A DNA stretch of 15,145 nt from Candidatus Methylomirabilota bacterium (GCA_022615475.1 JAKEGQ010000159.1:1-15145), one strand, 5' to 3'; shown: positions 7,016 to 14,105, counted from the stretch's first letter. Numbers and translations are program-made. Notes: generated by a model not told the origin, from the letters alone.

Positions 7016-7858
7016 TTATTTGATCCCGGGGAGAAGACGGGTGCTCTCTGGGACCTGCTCCGGAGTCGGGCGGTAGTAGGTCAGGGCCTTTGGCATCAAG
7101 CGCTCTAGCTCTTGGATGCGAGTCCCGGGGCTCGGGTGAGTCGAGAGAAATTCAGGCGGCGCCTGGCGATCTTGCTTTGCCATCCGCTGCCACAGTTGCA
7201 CCGCCTCTCTGGGATCGTAGCCAGCCTGGGCCATGAGGATGACCCCGATCCCGTCCGCCTCCGACTCCTGAAGCCGGCTATAGGGAAGGAGCACGCCGAC
7301 GTTCGCTCCCAGACCGTAGGCGACCATGACCCCCTGTACCACCCCCGGGTTGCTTCCCGCCATACCGACCTGGACGGCTGCCGCACCCATCTGGGCCAAC
7401 AGCCCTTGACTGAGCCGTTCTCCTCCATGTCGTGCCAACACGTGCCCTACCTCGTGGGCCATCACGGCCGCCAACCCCCCCTCGGTCCTTGCCACGGGAA
7501 ACATGCCGGTGTAGACCGCCACCTTTCCTCCGGGGAGGGCAAAAGCGTTCGCCATCTTGGGATTGTCGATGACCACGAATTGCCACTGAAAATCGGGACG
7601 GTTGGCCGCATTCGCAACGCGCCATCCGATCCGGTCTACCACCGCCTGAAGCGCAGGATCCCGTAATACCTTCTCCTTGGAAAGGATCTGCTGAAAGGCT
7701 TGAGCACCTAACTGGTTCTCTTCTCCTGGCGAGATAAGCATGAGCTGAGAGCGCTGGGTGTATGGCGCGGTGGCACACGCCGTCAAGATCACCGCGACCG
7801 GTAGGACGATGCGGAATGTGCTTTTGCGGATGAACGCCGACACCGGGAAGATCCTCAT
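7016..7858 (-). CDS. Lipoprotein M48-family zinc metalloprotease
   Basis: A 280-residue protein. A lipoprotein signal peptide has a basic N-region (FIRK, FR), a hydrophobic core and the lipobox LTAC with the acylated Cys28. The M48 zinc motif HEVGH is at 135-139, and a further zinc ligand sits in ESEAD (Glu198). Preceding it are ANAFALPGG and a GGxAAVMAHE helix, as in BepA/LoiP/YggG-type periplasmic proteases, which degrade or repair misassembled outer-membrane proteins. The enzyme should sit on the periplasmic face of a membrane; residue 29 is Ala, not the Asp of inner-membrane retention, so outer membrane is likely. The ATG at 7858 gives a compact lipoprotein signal; an in-frame TTG at 7918 would add 20 residues. 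It is followed directly by the BEM46-like hydrolase. Confidence 0.9.
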   Translation of the reverse strand: MRIFPVSAFIRKSTFRIVLPVAVILTACATAPYTQRSQLMLISPGEENQLGAQAFQQILSKEKVLRDPALQAVVDRIGWRVANAANRPDFQWQFVVIDNPKMANAFALPGGKVAVYTGMFPVARTEGGLAAVMAHEVGHVLARHGGERLSQGLLAQMGAAAVQVGMAGSNPGVVQGVMVAYGLGANVGVLLPYSRLQESEADGIGVILMAQAGYDPREAVQLWQRMAKQDRQAPPEFLSTHPSPGTRIQELERLMPKALTYYRPTPEQVPESTRLLPGIK

Positions 7859-7927
7859 CAGAGACGACACGCCAGGCTGCCGAGACGCGACATTACCACA
7901 CGCGATTTCCGTGATCAAGGGTCCGGC

Positions 7928-7939
7928 TACCGATCGGTA
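7928..7939. promoter_or_regulatory. 12-bp perfect palindrome upstream of the M48 gene
   Basis: TACCGATCGGTA reads identically on both strands. It lies about 70 bases before the chosen ATG of the M48 lipoprotein gene, in a 160-base non-coding stretch (7859-8018) that otherwise shows no convincing sigma-70 promoter. It could be an operator for a dimeric regulator. Chance occurrence is possible. Confidence 0.3.
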
Positions 7940-8018
7940 TGACGTATCCCCACGCGAGAGAATTCAGAAGGACACGGGAGGACGGCAAATTCCGGGGGCA
8001 GGAGCGGGAGGAAGCGAG

Positions 8019-8291
8019 TCACGATTTTTGAAAAGGCCGTTGGACCAGCCGCCGAAGATAAAGATACCCTTTGTTACCCGCGAGAAAAGACCCTACGAGG
8101 AAAAGGCACCATCCGATCACCCACCCGACAATCATGATGCTCATTTTCCCTTCGAGGGATATCGTTAAGAGGGGGACCACCGCGTACAGGGCGAAGGTCG
8201 CGAAGCTCGCCCCCATGAGGATGACCCCCACCCGGAACCATCGCCGCCTGGGATCCGGAGGTTCGATTTCCGTCTTGTCGGCACGGTCCAT
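8019..8291 (-). CDS. Small two-helix membrane protein, hypothetical
   Basis: A 90-residue frame with a charged N-terminus (MDRADKTEIEPPDPRRR), two hydrophobic helices (about residues 19-46 and 50-70, joined by LEGK) and a cationic C-terminus (YLRRLVQRPFQKS). The charge layout fits a hairpin with both ends in the cytosol. No family is recognised. The strong amphipathic and hydrophobic organisation, an ATG preceded by GGGGAA, and its position in the gap between two genes on the same strand argue that it is real. It lies 57 bases after the LOG-like gene and 160 bases before the M48 gene, so its operon membership is uncertain. Confidence 0.6.
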   Translation of the reverse strand: MDRADKTEIEPPDPRRRWFRVGVILMGASFATFALYAVVPLLTISLEGKMSIMIVGWVIGWCLFLVGSFLAGNKGYLYLRRLVQRPFQKS

Positions 8292-8348
8292 GCGGTTCCC
8301 CGAAGGCGCCCACTATCGGCCGAATGGACGTCCCCGGGGGCGCTTGGC

Positions 8349-8900
8349 TCACGGCCGTGAACGTCCCGTCGCCTCCTCCCACGCGATGGCGAGGGCCCGG
8401 ACAACCGCCTCGGGGCTCCTCACCTCCTGCACGGCCATCGCGTGGCCGTCGCGCTCACGCCGCGCGATGGTCAGTGCGGGGCGCCAGTACCGGCCGAAGA
8501 GCAGAACCGGCTTTGGGGGCATCAACCGCTTGTGCAGATACTCCATAACCAGCGCCAGCTCGAGCAGCGTGCCGGACCCGCCGGGGAGGACCACGTAGGC
8601 GTCACCGAGTTGCAACAATCGGGCCAGCCGCGCCAAGAGATCCACCGCTTCCTCATGGTGGCTGATGTACGGATTCGGCGGACCACCGTAGAGCGCACAC
8701 GTCACGCCAATGGTTTCTCCGCCGGCGCGCCGTGCCCCCTGAGCGACGGCGGTCATAGTCCCTCCATAGCCGCCATTACAGACCACCCATCCGCGCCCTG
8801 CGATGGCCAGGCCAAGGCGCTCAGCCTGAACGTAGGCGCGATCGCCGCGACTTGGACGCGAACTGCCAAAGATCGTAACGACACGGCGCCCCTCCCACAT
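8349..8900 (-). CDS. LOG-family (TIGR00725/TIGR00730-like) nucleotide phosphoribohydrolase
   Basis: A 183-residue Rossmann-fold protein of the LOG family, formerly misnamed lysine decarboxylase. It has FGSS near the N-terminus, the glycine-rich CNGGYGGTM loop at 41-49, and the family hallmark PGGxGTxxE as PGGSGTLLE at 106-114 with catalytic Glu114. Arg91, nine residues before the Asp of LGDAY, aligns with the second catalytic residue. LOG enzymes hydrolyse nucleoside 5'-monophosphates to base plus ribose 5-phosphate; plant and actinobacterial members release active cytokinins, while most bacterial ones handle ordinary or modified AMP. The ATG at 8900 is preceded by GGAGGGG, a strong ribosome-binding site. 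No cytokinin-forming prenyltransferase is nearby, so hormone production is not implied. Confidence 0.87.
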   Translation of the reverse strand: MWEGRRVVTIFGSSRPSRGDRAYVQAERLGLAIAGRGWVVCNGGYGGTMTAVAQGARRAGGETIGVTCALYGGPPNPYISHHEEAVDLLARLARLLQLGDAYVVLPGGSGTLLELALVMEYLHKRLMPPKPVLLFGRYWRPALTIARRERDGHAMAVQEVRSPEAVVRALAIAWEEATGRSRP

Positions 8901-9240
8901 AGTTCCCCTCCTTGTCTCGATCTATTTCCTCTCCTGTGATTCCCCGGATTCTATGAGCAGGGTGAAGCAAGAGGTACTTCGTCAGGGATCGAAACCCGTG
9001 TTCGCTCCCCTTCCCTGTCTTTGTCCTACGATTGACCCTCGCATCTTCCCGTTCCGGGCTGTTAGCGTAGCACAGGGGGTTTCAGGGCAAAAATCTACAA
9101 AGGCATGCCGCGGTGAGCGGAGGGTGACGAGGGAAATCACGGAAGGGCTGATCAGATGATTCCTTGCGCTTTTGCTTCGGTCAGGCGGCTTCGACCGTAG
9201 CTGAGAAGTAACAGCGATCGTTCGGCGGCCAGGGCGAGCC
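8901..9240. other. 340-base intergenic stretch, no gene found
   Basis: The region lies between the stop of the DUF169 gene and the start of the LOG-like gene, both on the minus strand. Frames through it are compositionally shadow-like. It ends in the ribosome-binding site of the LOG-like gene. I see no convincing intrinsic terminator after DUF169 (a weak CGGTC/GACCG pairing near 9180-9200 lacks a T-tract) and no clear -35/-10 pair, although the LOG-like gene presumably has its promoter here. Confidence 0.5.
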
Positions 9241-9972
9241 TCATCGTGAGGATGCCCCTTGGGCCTTCCGCTGGTGATGGAGCTCTCGCTGGTGGTGGAA
9301 CTCTTCCAGCGTGCGGTTCGCCGCCACGACGGTCTCGAGCTTTTCCAGAACGGCGTTGAGCTGCGCGCCCGGGATCGCAACATAGAGCTCGCTATCGGCG
9401 AGCCCTGTATAGACACGGTTGCCGATGCACCCCAAACTCAGGCTGGCCCGCCCCGCTTCGGTCGCGGTGGGCACGATGGCACAGGTGGGTCGAAGTCGGG
9501 CCGCGGGGTCGTAGTGCAGCCCGGCGGCATAGAGCGCCTCGGCCAGCAGCATCACCTGTTTGGCGTTGCCCTGCACAATGATCACATCCGGCTCGACCGG
9601 TGTGGCCGTCAACGGCGCATAGATCGCAACGCCGAACGTCGTGCCCAGCCGCGGAATCGTCGGCACCTCGTCCATGCGAATGTACTGGATGCGGGCCATC
9701 ATCTCGAGCAGCCCGCCGAGCTCCCGGGCCGCATCCGCAGGCAGGGCAACACCGTGGGTGTGGGCCCCGATCGGACAGTTGTGGTGATCCGTCGGCCGGG
9801 TAAAGAAGACCTGCCCTTCCGCGGCCAGGCGCCAGTACGCACAGCCAGCCGGTGCCGGAGTACCGACGTGCGGAACGTCGGGTGGCGGCTCCGTCCTGAA
9901 AGCTACCGCCACAGGGTCGACTCGCAGGCCGAGCAGGTTCCGTAACTGGGTTCCGCCTGTCTGGAAATTCAT
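9241..9972 (-). CDS. DUF169 (COG2043) family protein with His-rich tail
   Basis: A 243-residue protein of the uncharacterised DUF169 family. Recognised features are GCAYWR (Cys44), DHHNCPIG (Cys66), a later RPTC, and LGCIGNR, four separated cysteines characteristic of this family and suggestive of metal, cluster or cofactor binding. The ATG at 9972 is chosen because GGGAGGT lies at ideal spacing before it; the frame is open to 10026 but that extension would cross the untranslated leader. The C-terminus carries an extra basic, histidine-rich tail with a near-duplicate HHQRE/HHQRK. No function is established for the family, and its neighbours here (LOG-like, PhzF) do not suggest one. Confidence 0.83.
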   Translation of the reverse strand: MNFQTGGTQLRNLLGLRVDPVAVAFRTEPPPDVPHVGTPAPAGCAYWRLAAEGQVFFTRPTDHHNCPIGAHTHGVALPADAARELGGLLEMMARIQYIRMDEVPTIPRLGTTFGVAIYAPLTATPVEPDVIIVQGNAKQVMLLAEALYAAGLHYDPAARLRPTCAIVPTATEAGRASLSLGCIGNRVYTGLADSELYVAIPGAQLNAVLEKLETVVAANRTLEEFHHQRELHHQRKAQGASSR

Positions 9973-10035
9973 GTGAGACCTCCCTTTGTTGAATCCATTC
10001 ACCGGTCGTCCAAAGAAGTAGGCCAACCCCGTCCC

Positions 10036-10064
10036 ATCCTACCTCAATGGACCAAGGGGCTCAA
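10036..10064 (-). promoter_or_regulatory. Candidate sigma-70 promoter for the DUF169 gene
   Basis: On the minus strand, TTGAGC (10064-10059) is followed after exactly 17 bases by TAGGAT (10041-10036), each matching the consensus at four of six positions. Transcription would start near 10029 and give a leader of roughly 57 bases before the strong ribosome-binding site of the DUF169 gene. It lies just downstream of the candidate terminator of the PhzF gene. Confidence 0.4.
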
Positions 10065-10075
10065 CAGGCAGCCGG

Positions 10076-10095
10076 AAAACAGGCACACCGGTGCC
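10076..10095 (-). terminator. Candidate intrinsic terminator after the PhzF gene
   Basis: Six bases after the PhzF stop codon, the minus strand reads GGCAC, loop CGGT, GTGCC, then TGTTTT. A five-base-pair GC-rich stem followed by a short U-tract fits a modest rho-independent terminator. It would separate the PhzF transcript from the DUF169 gene. Confidence 0.45.
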
Positions 10096-10101
10096 GCCAT
10101 T

Positions 10102-11022
10102 TCAGGCGAGATCGGGAACCTCCATCGTCCCATCGCTGACGAGCACAGAGGCGCCGCCGACCCGAATCGAGATAATGGCCCCGCCCCGCTTGTCGGCTTC
10201 GACATGCAAGATGCTGGGGCGGCCCATCTCGAATCCCTGCTCGATTCTCCATCGGAGCGTCGCATCCGACCGCCCATCTCGCACCCCAAGGTACCCCGCC
10301 AGGGCCGTCGCCGCGGCGCCCGTGGCAGGGTCCTCCTCGATTCCCAGGGCGGGAGCGAACATGCGAGCTCGGAGACTGGAACCGTTCAACTCTGCGTCAT
10401 AAGCGAAGACATACAGATGAGGAGCCCAGTACGAGGAGAAAAATCGTTCCCACTGTTCCCGATTGACTCGGACCCGTCGTATGGCCTCCCGGTCGCGCAC
10501 CGGGACGAATAGAAACGGCACCCCGCAAGAAACCGCTTGGGGTCCGGCCTCAGCTCGGAGCAGGTCAGAGGGACGAAGTGACAGAGTCATCGCGATCGTC
10601 TCCGGGGGAGGAGGCGGTGGGCCAAACTCCGGCAGTCTCGCCGCCGCCAGTTGAGCGAAGACCGGCCGCCCATCCTGGGCGCGAATCGTCACCGGGACCG
10701 GACCCACACCTTCCTCAAACACAATGTTGGTCACGTCCCGTTCGAGGGGGATCTCACCGATAGATGCTAATACGTGTGCAGTCCCGATCGTTGGATGGCC
10801 CGCAAACGGGAGTTCGGCACTCGGTGTAAAGATACGCAGCCGCCGCGTGTGCCGTGGCAGTTCCGCAGGAAACACGAAGACTGTCTCCGACAGGTTGAGC
10901 TCCCGTGCGACCCGCCGCATCTGCTCGCTACTCAGACCCGGGCCGTCTGGGAAGACTGCGAGTGGATTGCCACCAAAGGCGCGATCCGTGAAGACATCAG
11001 CAGTATAGAAATGATACCGCAT
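10102..11022 (-). CDS. PhzF-family isomerase/epimerase-like protein
   Basis: A 306-residue PhzF-like protein with the two-lobed diaminopimelate-epimerase fold. It shows FGGNPLAVF at 16-24, LNLSETVFV with Glu46 aligned to the catalytic Glu45 of PhzF, FAGHPTIGTAH and, in the second lobe, EEDPATGAAA. In phenazine producers PhzF isomerises a dihydrohydroxyanthranilate; most genomic members have unknown substrates. No other phenazine genes are present, so phenazine synthesis is not inferred. Between the lobes lies a run of six prolines (PPPPPP). The ATG at 11022 has GGAG just upstream; an ATG at 11037 would add five residues. A candidate terminator follows the stop. Confidence 0.9.
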   Translation of the reverse strand: MRYHFYTADVFTDRAFGGNPLAVFPDGPGLSSEQMRRVARELNLSETVFVFPAELPRHTRRLRIFTPSAELPFAGHPTIGTAHVLASIGEIPLERDVTNIVFEEGVGPVPVTIRAQDGRPVFAQLAAARLPEFGPPPPPPETIAMTLSLRPSDLLRAEAGPQAVSCGVPFLFVPVRDREAIRRVRVNREQWERFFSSYWAPHLYVFAYDAELNGSSLRARMFAPALGIEEDPATGAAATALAGYLGVRDGRSDATLRWRIEQGFEMGRPSILHVEADKRGGAIISIRVGGASVLVSDGTMEVPDLA

Positions 11023-11110
11023 GGTCTCCGCCACCATCGCCTGGCGCTGTGGGATGTGGTCTCAACTACGGCCCGAAGCACCCGATGTGATTGATCTCGT
11101 CCCGTTCGTA

Positions 11111-11129
11111 ATCGCGTGGAACGCGCGAT
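11111..11129. repeat. Six-bp inverted repeat between the methyltransferase and PhzF genes
   Basis: ATCGCG (11111-11116) pairs with CGCGAT (11124-11129) around a seven-base loop, in the 140-base gap after the AT-rich methyltransferase. Several GATC-containing words cluster around it (near 11092, 11127, 11137 and 11161). No T-tract follows on the minus strand, so it is not called a terminator. Confidence 0.35.
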
Positions 11130-11162
11130 CAACTGGTGATCTCAGACAGTCTTTCTGGGGGA

Positions 11163-11987
11163 TCATTGGTGGTTAGGCTTTTGCAGCACGAAGCTTGAGT
11201 ATATCACCTCTCCAGTCCGGAAACCTTCATACATCATAGAGCCTATAACCCCGGCAAATTCCTGAAATGGTCTTAACAGCATCTTGTGTACTGCTGCTTG
11301 TATCAACGCCATTTTGCGTTCGTTGTCCAAGTTCATGGCTCCGATAACATTCATGGTTATATTCGTTTCTTTGATCAGCGTCATACCGGAATGATCTAAC
11401 TGTTTATGAAGAATATCGACCTCGCCTTTGTCACGAAAGTCTGTGTAAAGAAAGTAACCACCCTCCCGGAGGACCCTCTTGACTTGCATAAGAAAAGCAT
11501 TCATGGAACCATAACAGTGGGAAGATTCTACATTAACAACGACGTCAAAGCTATTATCCCTAAAGGGCAAGAATTCCGCATCGCCTGCTACGAATGACAG
11601 TCCTTCTACAGAAGAATAGCTCTTATTGCAAAATGCCACTGCTCTTCTTGAGAAATCAACCCCAACCACTCTTTTTGGTCCTAACGAGCGTTTAATATAA
11701 TATGCTCCCCCTCCCCGACCGCTGCCTACCTCTAGTACCCTTAAGTCTCTAAGGTCAACAACATTGACAACATGGTGATAGAGTTGGATGCAATAGCGAT
11801 TTTGCTCGTCAGCGTCGTCTAATTGAAGCTTGTCTGTTTGAGGGTCTAATGAAGCGTAGCCATAGTTTATGAATGACCAGTCTTTTCTCTTATAGGATCG
11901 TGTCAGGAACTGGTACCAGCGTCTCCAGATTACTTTTCTCAGATAAGGAGACAATCGACAAATGGCCATGAACAGTTTGGCGATCAT
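11163..11987 (-). CDS. SAM-dependent methyltransferase, Rv2952 (phthiotriol/phenolphthiotriol methyltransferase)-like
   Basis: A 274-residue class I methyltransferase. An N-terminal aromatic-basic segment (WRRWYQFLTR, then SFINYGYA) precedes the SAM-binding motif VLEVGSGRGGGA at about 84-95, GVDFS, GDAEFLPF at 135-142 and a VESSHCYG motif near 153-160. The combination FINxxY, DExNRxxxxLYH, VLEVxxGxGGGA and NVExSHCY is, from memory of the family, that of the mycobacterial methyltransferases that O-methylate phthiotriol and glycosylphenol phthiocerol lipids. An O-methyl transfer to a long-chain hydroxyl or phenolic lipid is therefore a reasonable inference. Base composition is strikingly different: sampled 60-base rows give 40, 42 and 55% GC, against about 60% next door, so recent acquisition is likely. 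The ATG at 11987 lies 16 bases after the stop of the SDR gene; the frame extends further upstream only as shadow of that gene. Confidence 0.85.
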   Translation of the reverse strand: MIAKLFMAICRLSPYLRKVIWRRWYQFLTRSYKRKDWSFINYGYASLDPQTDKLQLDDADEQNRYCIQLYHHVVNVVDLRDLRVLEVGSGRGGGAYYIKRSLGPKRVVGVDFSRRAVAFCNKSYSSVEGLSFVAGDAEFLPFRDNSFDVVVNVESSHCYGSMNAFLMQVKRVLREGGYFLYTDFRDKGEVDILHKQLDHSGMTLIKETNITMNVIGAMNLDNERKMALIQAAVHKMLLRPFQEFAGVIGSMMYEGFRTGEVIYSSFVLQKPNHQ

Positions 11988-12003
11988 GTGATATCCGTCT
12001 AAG

Positions 12004-13059
12004 CTATTTGCTTTCCAGCCGCATCCAAAATCGGCAGATGCCTCGAGGGTGTATGGGGTGACGCGCCGCGTACCACTCAAAGGTGTCCAGCAGGGACTCC
12101 CGCACGGGCCGGGGCTGGAACTCGAGTTCTTCCCGGGCACGCGTCCAATCATAGAACCAAGTCAGCCGATTGAGCCGCGCATGCTGAAACGACGGGTAAG
12201 GCTCTCGCCGGTGGAACACCGCCCGGAACTCCTCTCCAGTCGCGACCACCCATTCGAACCAATGCGGCATCCGCCCGATCACACGTGGACGCATGTTGGC
12301 GACGGATGCCATCGTCCGCATCAAAGCGGGAAACGAGAGATTCTCCCCACCCATGATATAGCGACGGCCGGATCGGCCCCGCTCTGCGGCGAGGAGGTGA
12401 CCGACGGCAACATCGCGGACGTCCACGAGGTTGAGACCACCCGGAGGAATCAAGGGGATCCTCCCTTTCCAGAACCGCAGACAGAAACGACCCATAATGG
12501 ACGCCTCATGGTCCTCGGGCCCGATCAGCACACCAGGATTCACAACGACCACGTCGCGACCGCGTGCGGCCGCCGCGAGGACCACCTCTTCGGCTGCGCG
12601 CTTTGCCTGCACGTACTCCACCTGGAGCCCTTGCAGGTTCCAAGTGTCGTCTTCCGTGAGGGGCCGTCCATCTGATGCGCCGATCGTAACGATGCTGGAC
12701 GTGTGCACAAGGCGCGCCCGGGGCGGGGCGGCGTCCACCACATTGCGCGCGCCCGTCACGTGGGTTTCGACCATCCGTGACAATCCCGGGCCCCAAAAGG
12801 CCACCGTCCCGGCCGTGTGGAAGATCACATCGCACCCCGAGAGCACCGTGCGGACGAACTGCGTGTCGCACACATCTCCAAAATGCGTTTCGACCCGCTC
12901 GAACGCGAAGATCGGATGCGCATCGCCCGGTCGGAGGGCTAGGCACCGTACGCGGGCGCCAGCTTCCACAAGTTGTCGAACGATCTGAAAGCCGACAAAC
13001 CCAGTCCCGCCCGTCACGCAAACGCTCTTCCCACTCCAGAACGTTCGGCTGGGTTTCAC
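12004..13059 (-). CDS. HpnA/dihydroflavonol-reductase-like extended SDR
   Basis: A 351-residue NAD(P)-dependent extended short-chain dehydrogenase. The N-terminal dinucleotide motif GGTGFVG is at 17-23. HTAGTVA, the catalytic-serine region HTSS near 119-122 and the YxxxK motif YVQAK (Tyr149, Lys153) are all present. Downstream segments VNPGVLIGP, GLNLVDVRDVAxGHLLAAERG and RYIMGGEN closely follow the hopanoid-associated sugar epimerase HpnA and dihydroflavonol-4-reductase-like enzymes. It may reduce a ketone or act on a sugar or acyl-derived intermediate; no squalene/hopene genes are in view, so a hopanoid role is only a possibility. Translation is taken from the GTG at 13059; an in-frame stop lies a short way upstream and no ATG is available. 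It is followed closely by the methyltransferase gene and is divergent from fabL. Confidence 0.85.
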   Translation of the reverse strand: MKPSRTFWSGKSVCVTGGTGFVGFQIVRQLVEAGARVRCLALRPGDAHPIFAFERVETHFGDVCDTQFVRTVLSGCDVIFHTAGTVAFWGPGLSRMVETHVTGARNVVDAAPPRARLVHTSSIVTIGASDGRPLTEDDTWNLQGLQVEYVQAKRAAEEVVLAAAARGRDVVVVNPGVLIGPEDHEASIMGRFCLRFWKGRIPLIPPGGLNLVDVRDVAVGHLLAAERGRSGRRYIMGGENLSFPALMRTMASVANMRPRVIGRMPHWFEWVVATGEEFRAVFHRREPYPSFQHARLNRLTWFYDWTRAREELEFQPRPVRESLLDTFEWYAARHPIHPRGICRFWMRLESK

Positions 13060-13088
13060 GCGAGTAACCAGGCCCCCAGTCCACTATC

Positions 13089-13103
13089 TTGCACCATTTG
13101 CAA
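13089..13103. promoter_or_regulatory. Hyphenated palindrome TTGCA-N5-TGCAA, candidate operator
   Basis: TTGCA (13089-13093) and TGCAA (13099-13103) form an inverted repeat about 30 bases upstream of the HpnA-like gene start. The octamer TTGCACCA that forms its left half recurs at 13125-13132, 36 bases away in the same orientation. The layout is that of a possible repressor site in the divergent intergenic region. No regulator gene is visible in the window. Confidence 0.3.
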
Positions 13104-13261
13104 TCGAGCTCCTACTCGTCCGACTTGCACCAACCTGCTCTCTTTGCAGCCTCCTAGCGACACGCTGGCCTATGCGACGGCTACACTAACATAGCAGTCC
13201 GCGCAATTCTAGGCCCCTGGTCGCCTGAGCTCTTCACCGAGCCCGCGGGGGACCGCCATGC

Positions 13262-13271
13262 CAAGATCTTG
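13262..13271. promoter_or_regulatory. 10-bp palindrome CAAGATCTTG overlapping the -35 box
   Basis: A perfect ten-base palindrome whose right end forms the first three bases of the TTGACA -35 hexamer of the fabL promoter. A protein bound here would block RNA polymerase, so it is a candidate operator. Chance is not excluded. Confidence 0.35.
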
Positions 13272-13297
13272 ACACCCCCCCTCCGGCTTGTGATAAT
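13269..13297 (+). promoter_or_regulatory. Near-consensus extended -10 sigma-70 promoter driving fabL-fabG-acp
   Basis: A perfect TTGACA (13269-13274), a 17-base spacer and GATAAT (13292-13297, five of six matches), with the extended -10 dinucleotide TG at 13289-13290. Transcription should start at about 13304, leaving a leader of roughly 45 bases before the GTG start of fabL. This is the strongest promoter I can find in the window, and it rules out the more upstream in-frame TTG and ATG as fabL starts. Confidence 0.75.
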
Positions 13298-13349
13298 GAA
13301 CCGGCCTGTGACAGCTGAAGCATCAGAGTGCGAACGAGGAGTGACGGCG

Positions 13350-14105
13350 GTGTCGTGCCCACTCACCGGGAAGGTGGCCCTGGTGACCGGTGCCTCCCGG
13401 GGTATCGGCCGCGCGATCGCGCGGAAGCTAGCCTCGGCCGGATGCGACTTGGCGGCGACCTATTACAACAGCCACCACGAGGCGGAGTCTCTGTGTGCGG
13501 AGATCCGGGCAGCGGGGCGGCGCGCCTGCGCGCTCCAAGGCAATGTCGCCAGCCCCGAAAGCGTGGATGAGGTCATGGAGGCCTTCCGGAAGGAGTTCGA
13601 CCGTCTCGACATCCTGGTGAACAATGCCGCCAGCGGTGTCTTGAAGCCCGCCCTCGAGATGACCCTCAAGCAATGGCGGTGGTGTTTGGAGACCAACGCG
13701 TTGGCCTTGAACCTTTTCGCTCAACGCGCGGTCCCGCTGATGGCGCGGGGAGGTCGAATTGTTGCCATATCCAGCCTCGGTGCGAGTCACGCAATTCCGG
13801 GTTACGGCTTCATCGGGGCCTCAAAAGCAGCTCTCGAGTCGCTCGTCCGGACCTTGGCACAGGAGCTGGGCCCCCTCGGCATTTGCGTCAACGCCGTCAG
13901 CGCGGGACCTGTAGATACCGATGCCCTGAAGTTCTTCCCCACTCGCGAAGAAATGCTGACCTCGTTCACACAGCGGTCCCCGGCGGGGCGTGCCCTGACG
14001 CCCGATGATGTCGCAGATGCGGTCTACCTTCTCTGTCTTCCGGAGGCCGACATGGTTACCGGCCATACGCTGGTCGTGGATGGCGGATTCTCCATTGCGA
14101 GCTGA
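13350..14105 (+). CDS. fabL: Enoyl-[acyl-carrier-protein] reductase III (FabL)
   Basis: A 251-residue SDR closely resembling Bacillus FabL. The cofactor loop is GASRGIG at 14-20. NNAASGVLKP begins at 91, matching the NNAASGVLRP of FabL. The active site is SSLGASHAIPGY with Tyr152 and Lys159, i.e. Tyr-x6-Lys, the enoyl-reductase spacing, instead of the Tyr-x3-Lys of ketoreductases. DTDALKFFP, SPAGRA and ADMVTGHTLVVDGG at the C-terminus also follow FabL. It should reduce the trans-2 double bond of enoyl-ACP with NADPH. The start is the GTG at 13350, with AGGAG eight bases upstream; it gives the standard SDR N-terminus. fabG follows after eight bases and an acyl carrier protein after that, so a cluster-dedicated chain-elongation role is likely. 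Confidence 0.9.
   Translation: MSCPLTGKVALVTGASRGIGRAIARKLASAGCDLAATYYNSHHEAESLCAEIRAAGRRACALQGNVASPESVDEVMEAFRKEFDRLDILVNNAASGVLKPALEMTLKQWRWCLETNALALNLFAQRAVPLMARGGRIVAISSLGASHAIPGYGFIGASKAALESLVRTLAQELGPLGICVNAVSAGPVDTDALKFFPTREEMLTSFTQRSPAGRALTPDDVADAVYLLCLPEADMVTGHTLVVDGGFSIAS

Noticed and set aside
8349..8900. Lysine decarboxylase or cytokinin pathway
   Set aside because: The lysine decarboxylase label is a historic misannotation of the LOG family, and no isopentenyltransferase accompanies it.
9259..9945. Plus-strand open frame of 228 codons opposite the DUF169 gene
   Set aside because: Arg/Gly/His-rich translation without recognisable motifs, fully antisense to a gene with a strong ribosome-binding site.
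10102..11022. Phenazine biosynthesis locus
   Set aside because: Only a PhzF-family gene is present; the other phz genes are absent and PhzF homologues are widespread with other roles.
11111..11129. Terminator after the AT-rich methyltransferase gene
   Set aside because: A six-base-pair stem exists but no T-tract follows on the minus strand; listed only as an inverted repeat.
13269..13349. Upstream in-frame TTG (13269) and ATG (13296) as fabL starts
   Set aside because: They coincide with the -35 and -10 boxes of the promoter, so they would not be on the transcript; the extra residues do not resemble an SDR N-terminus.
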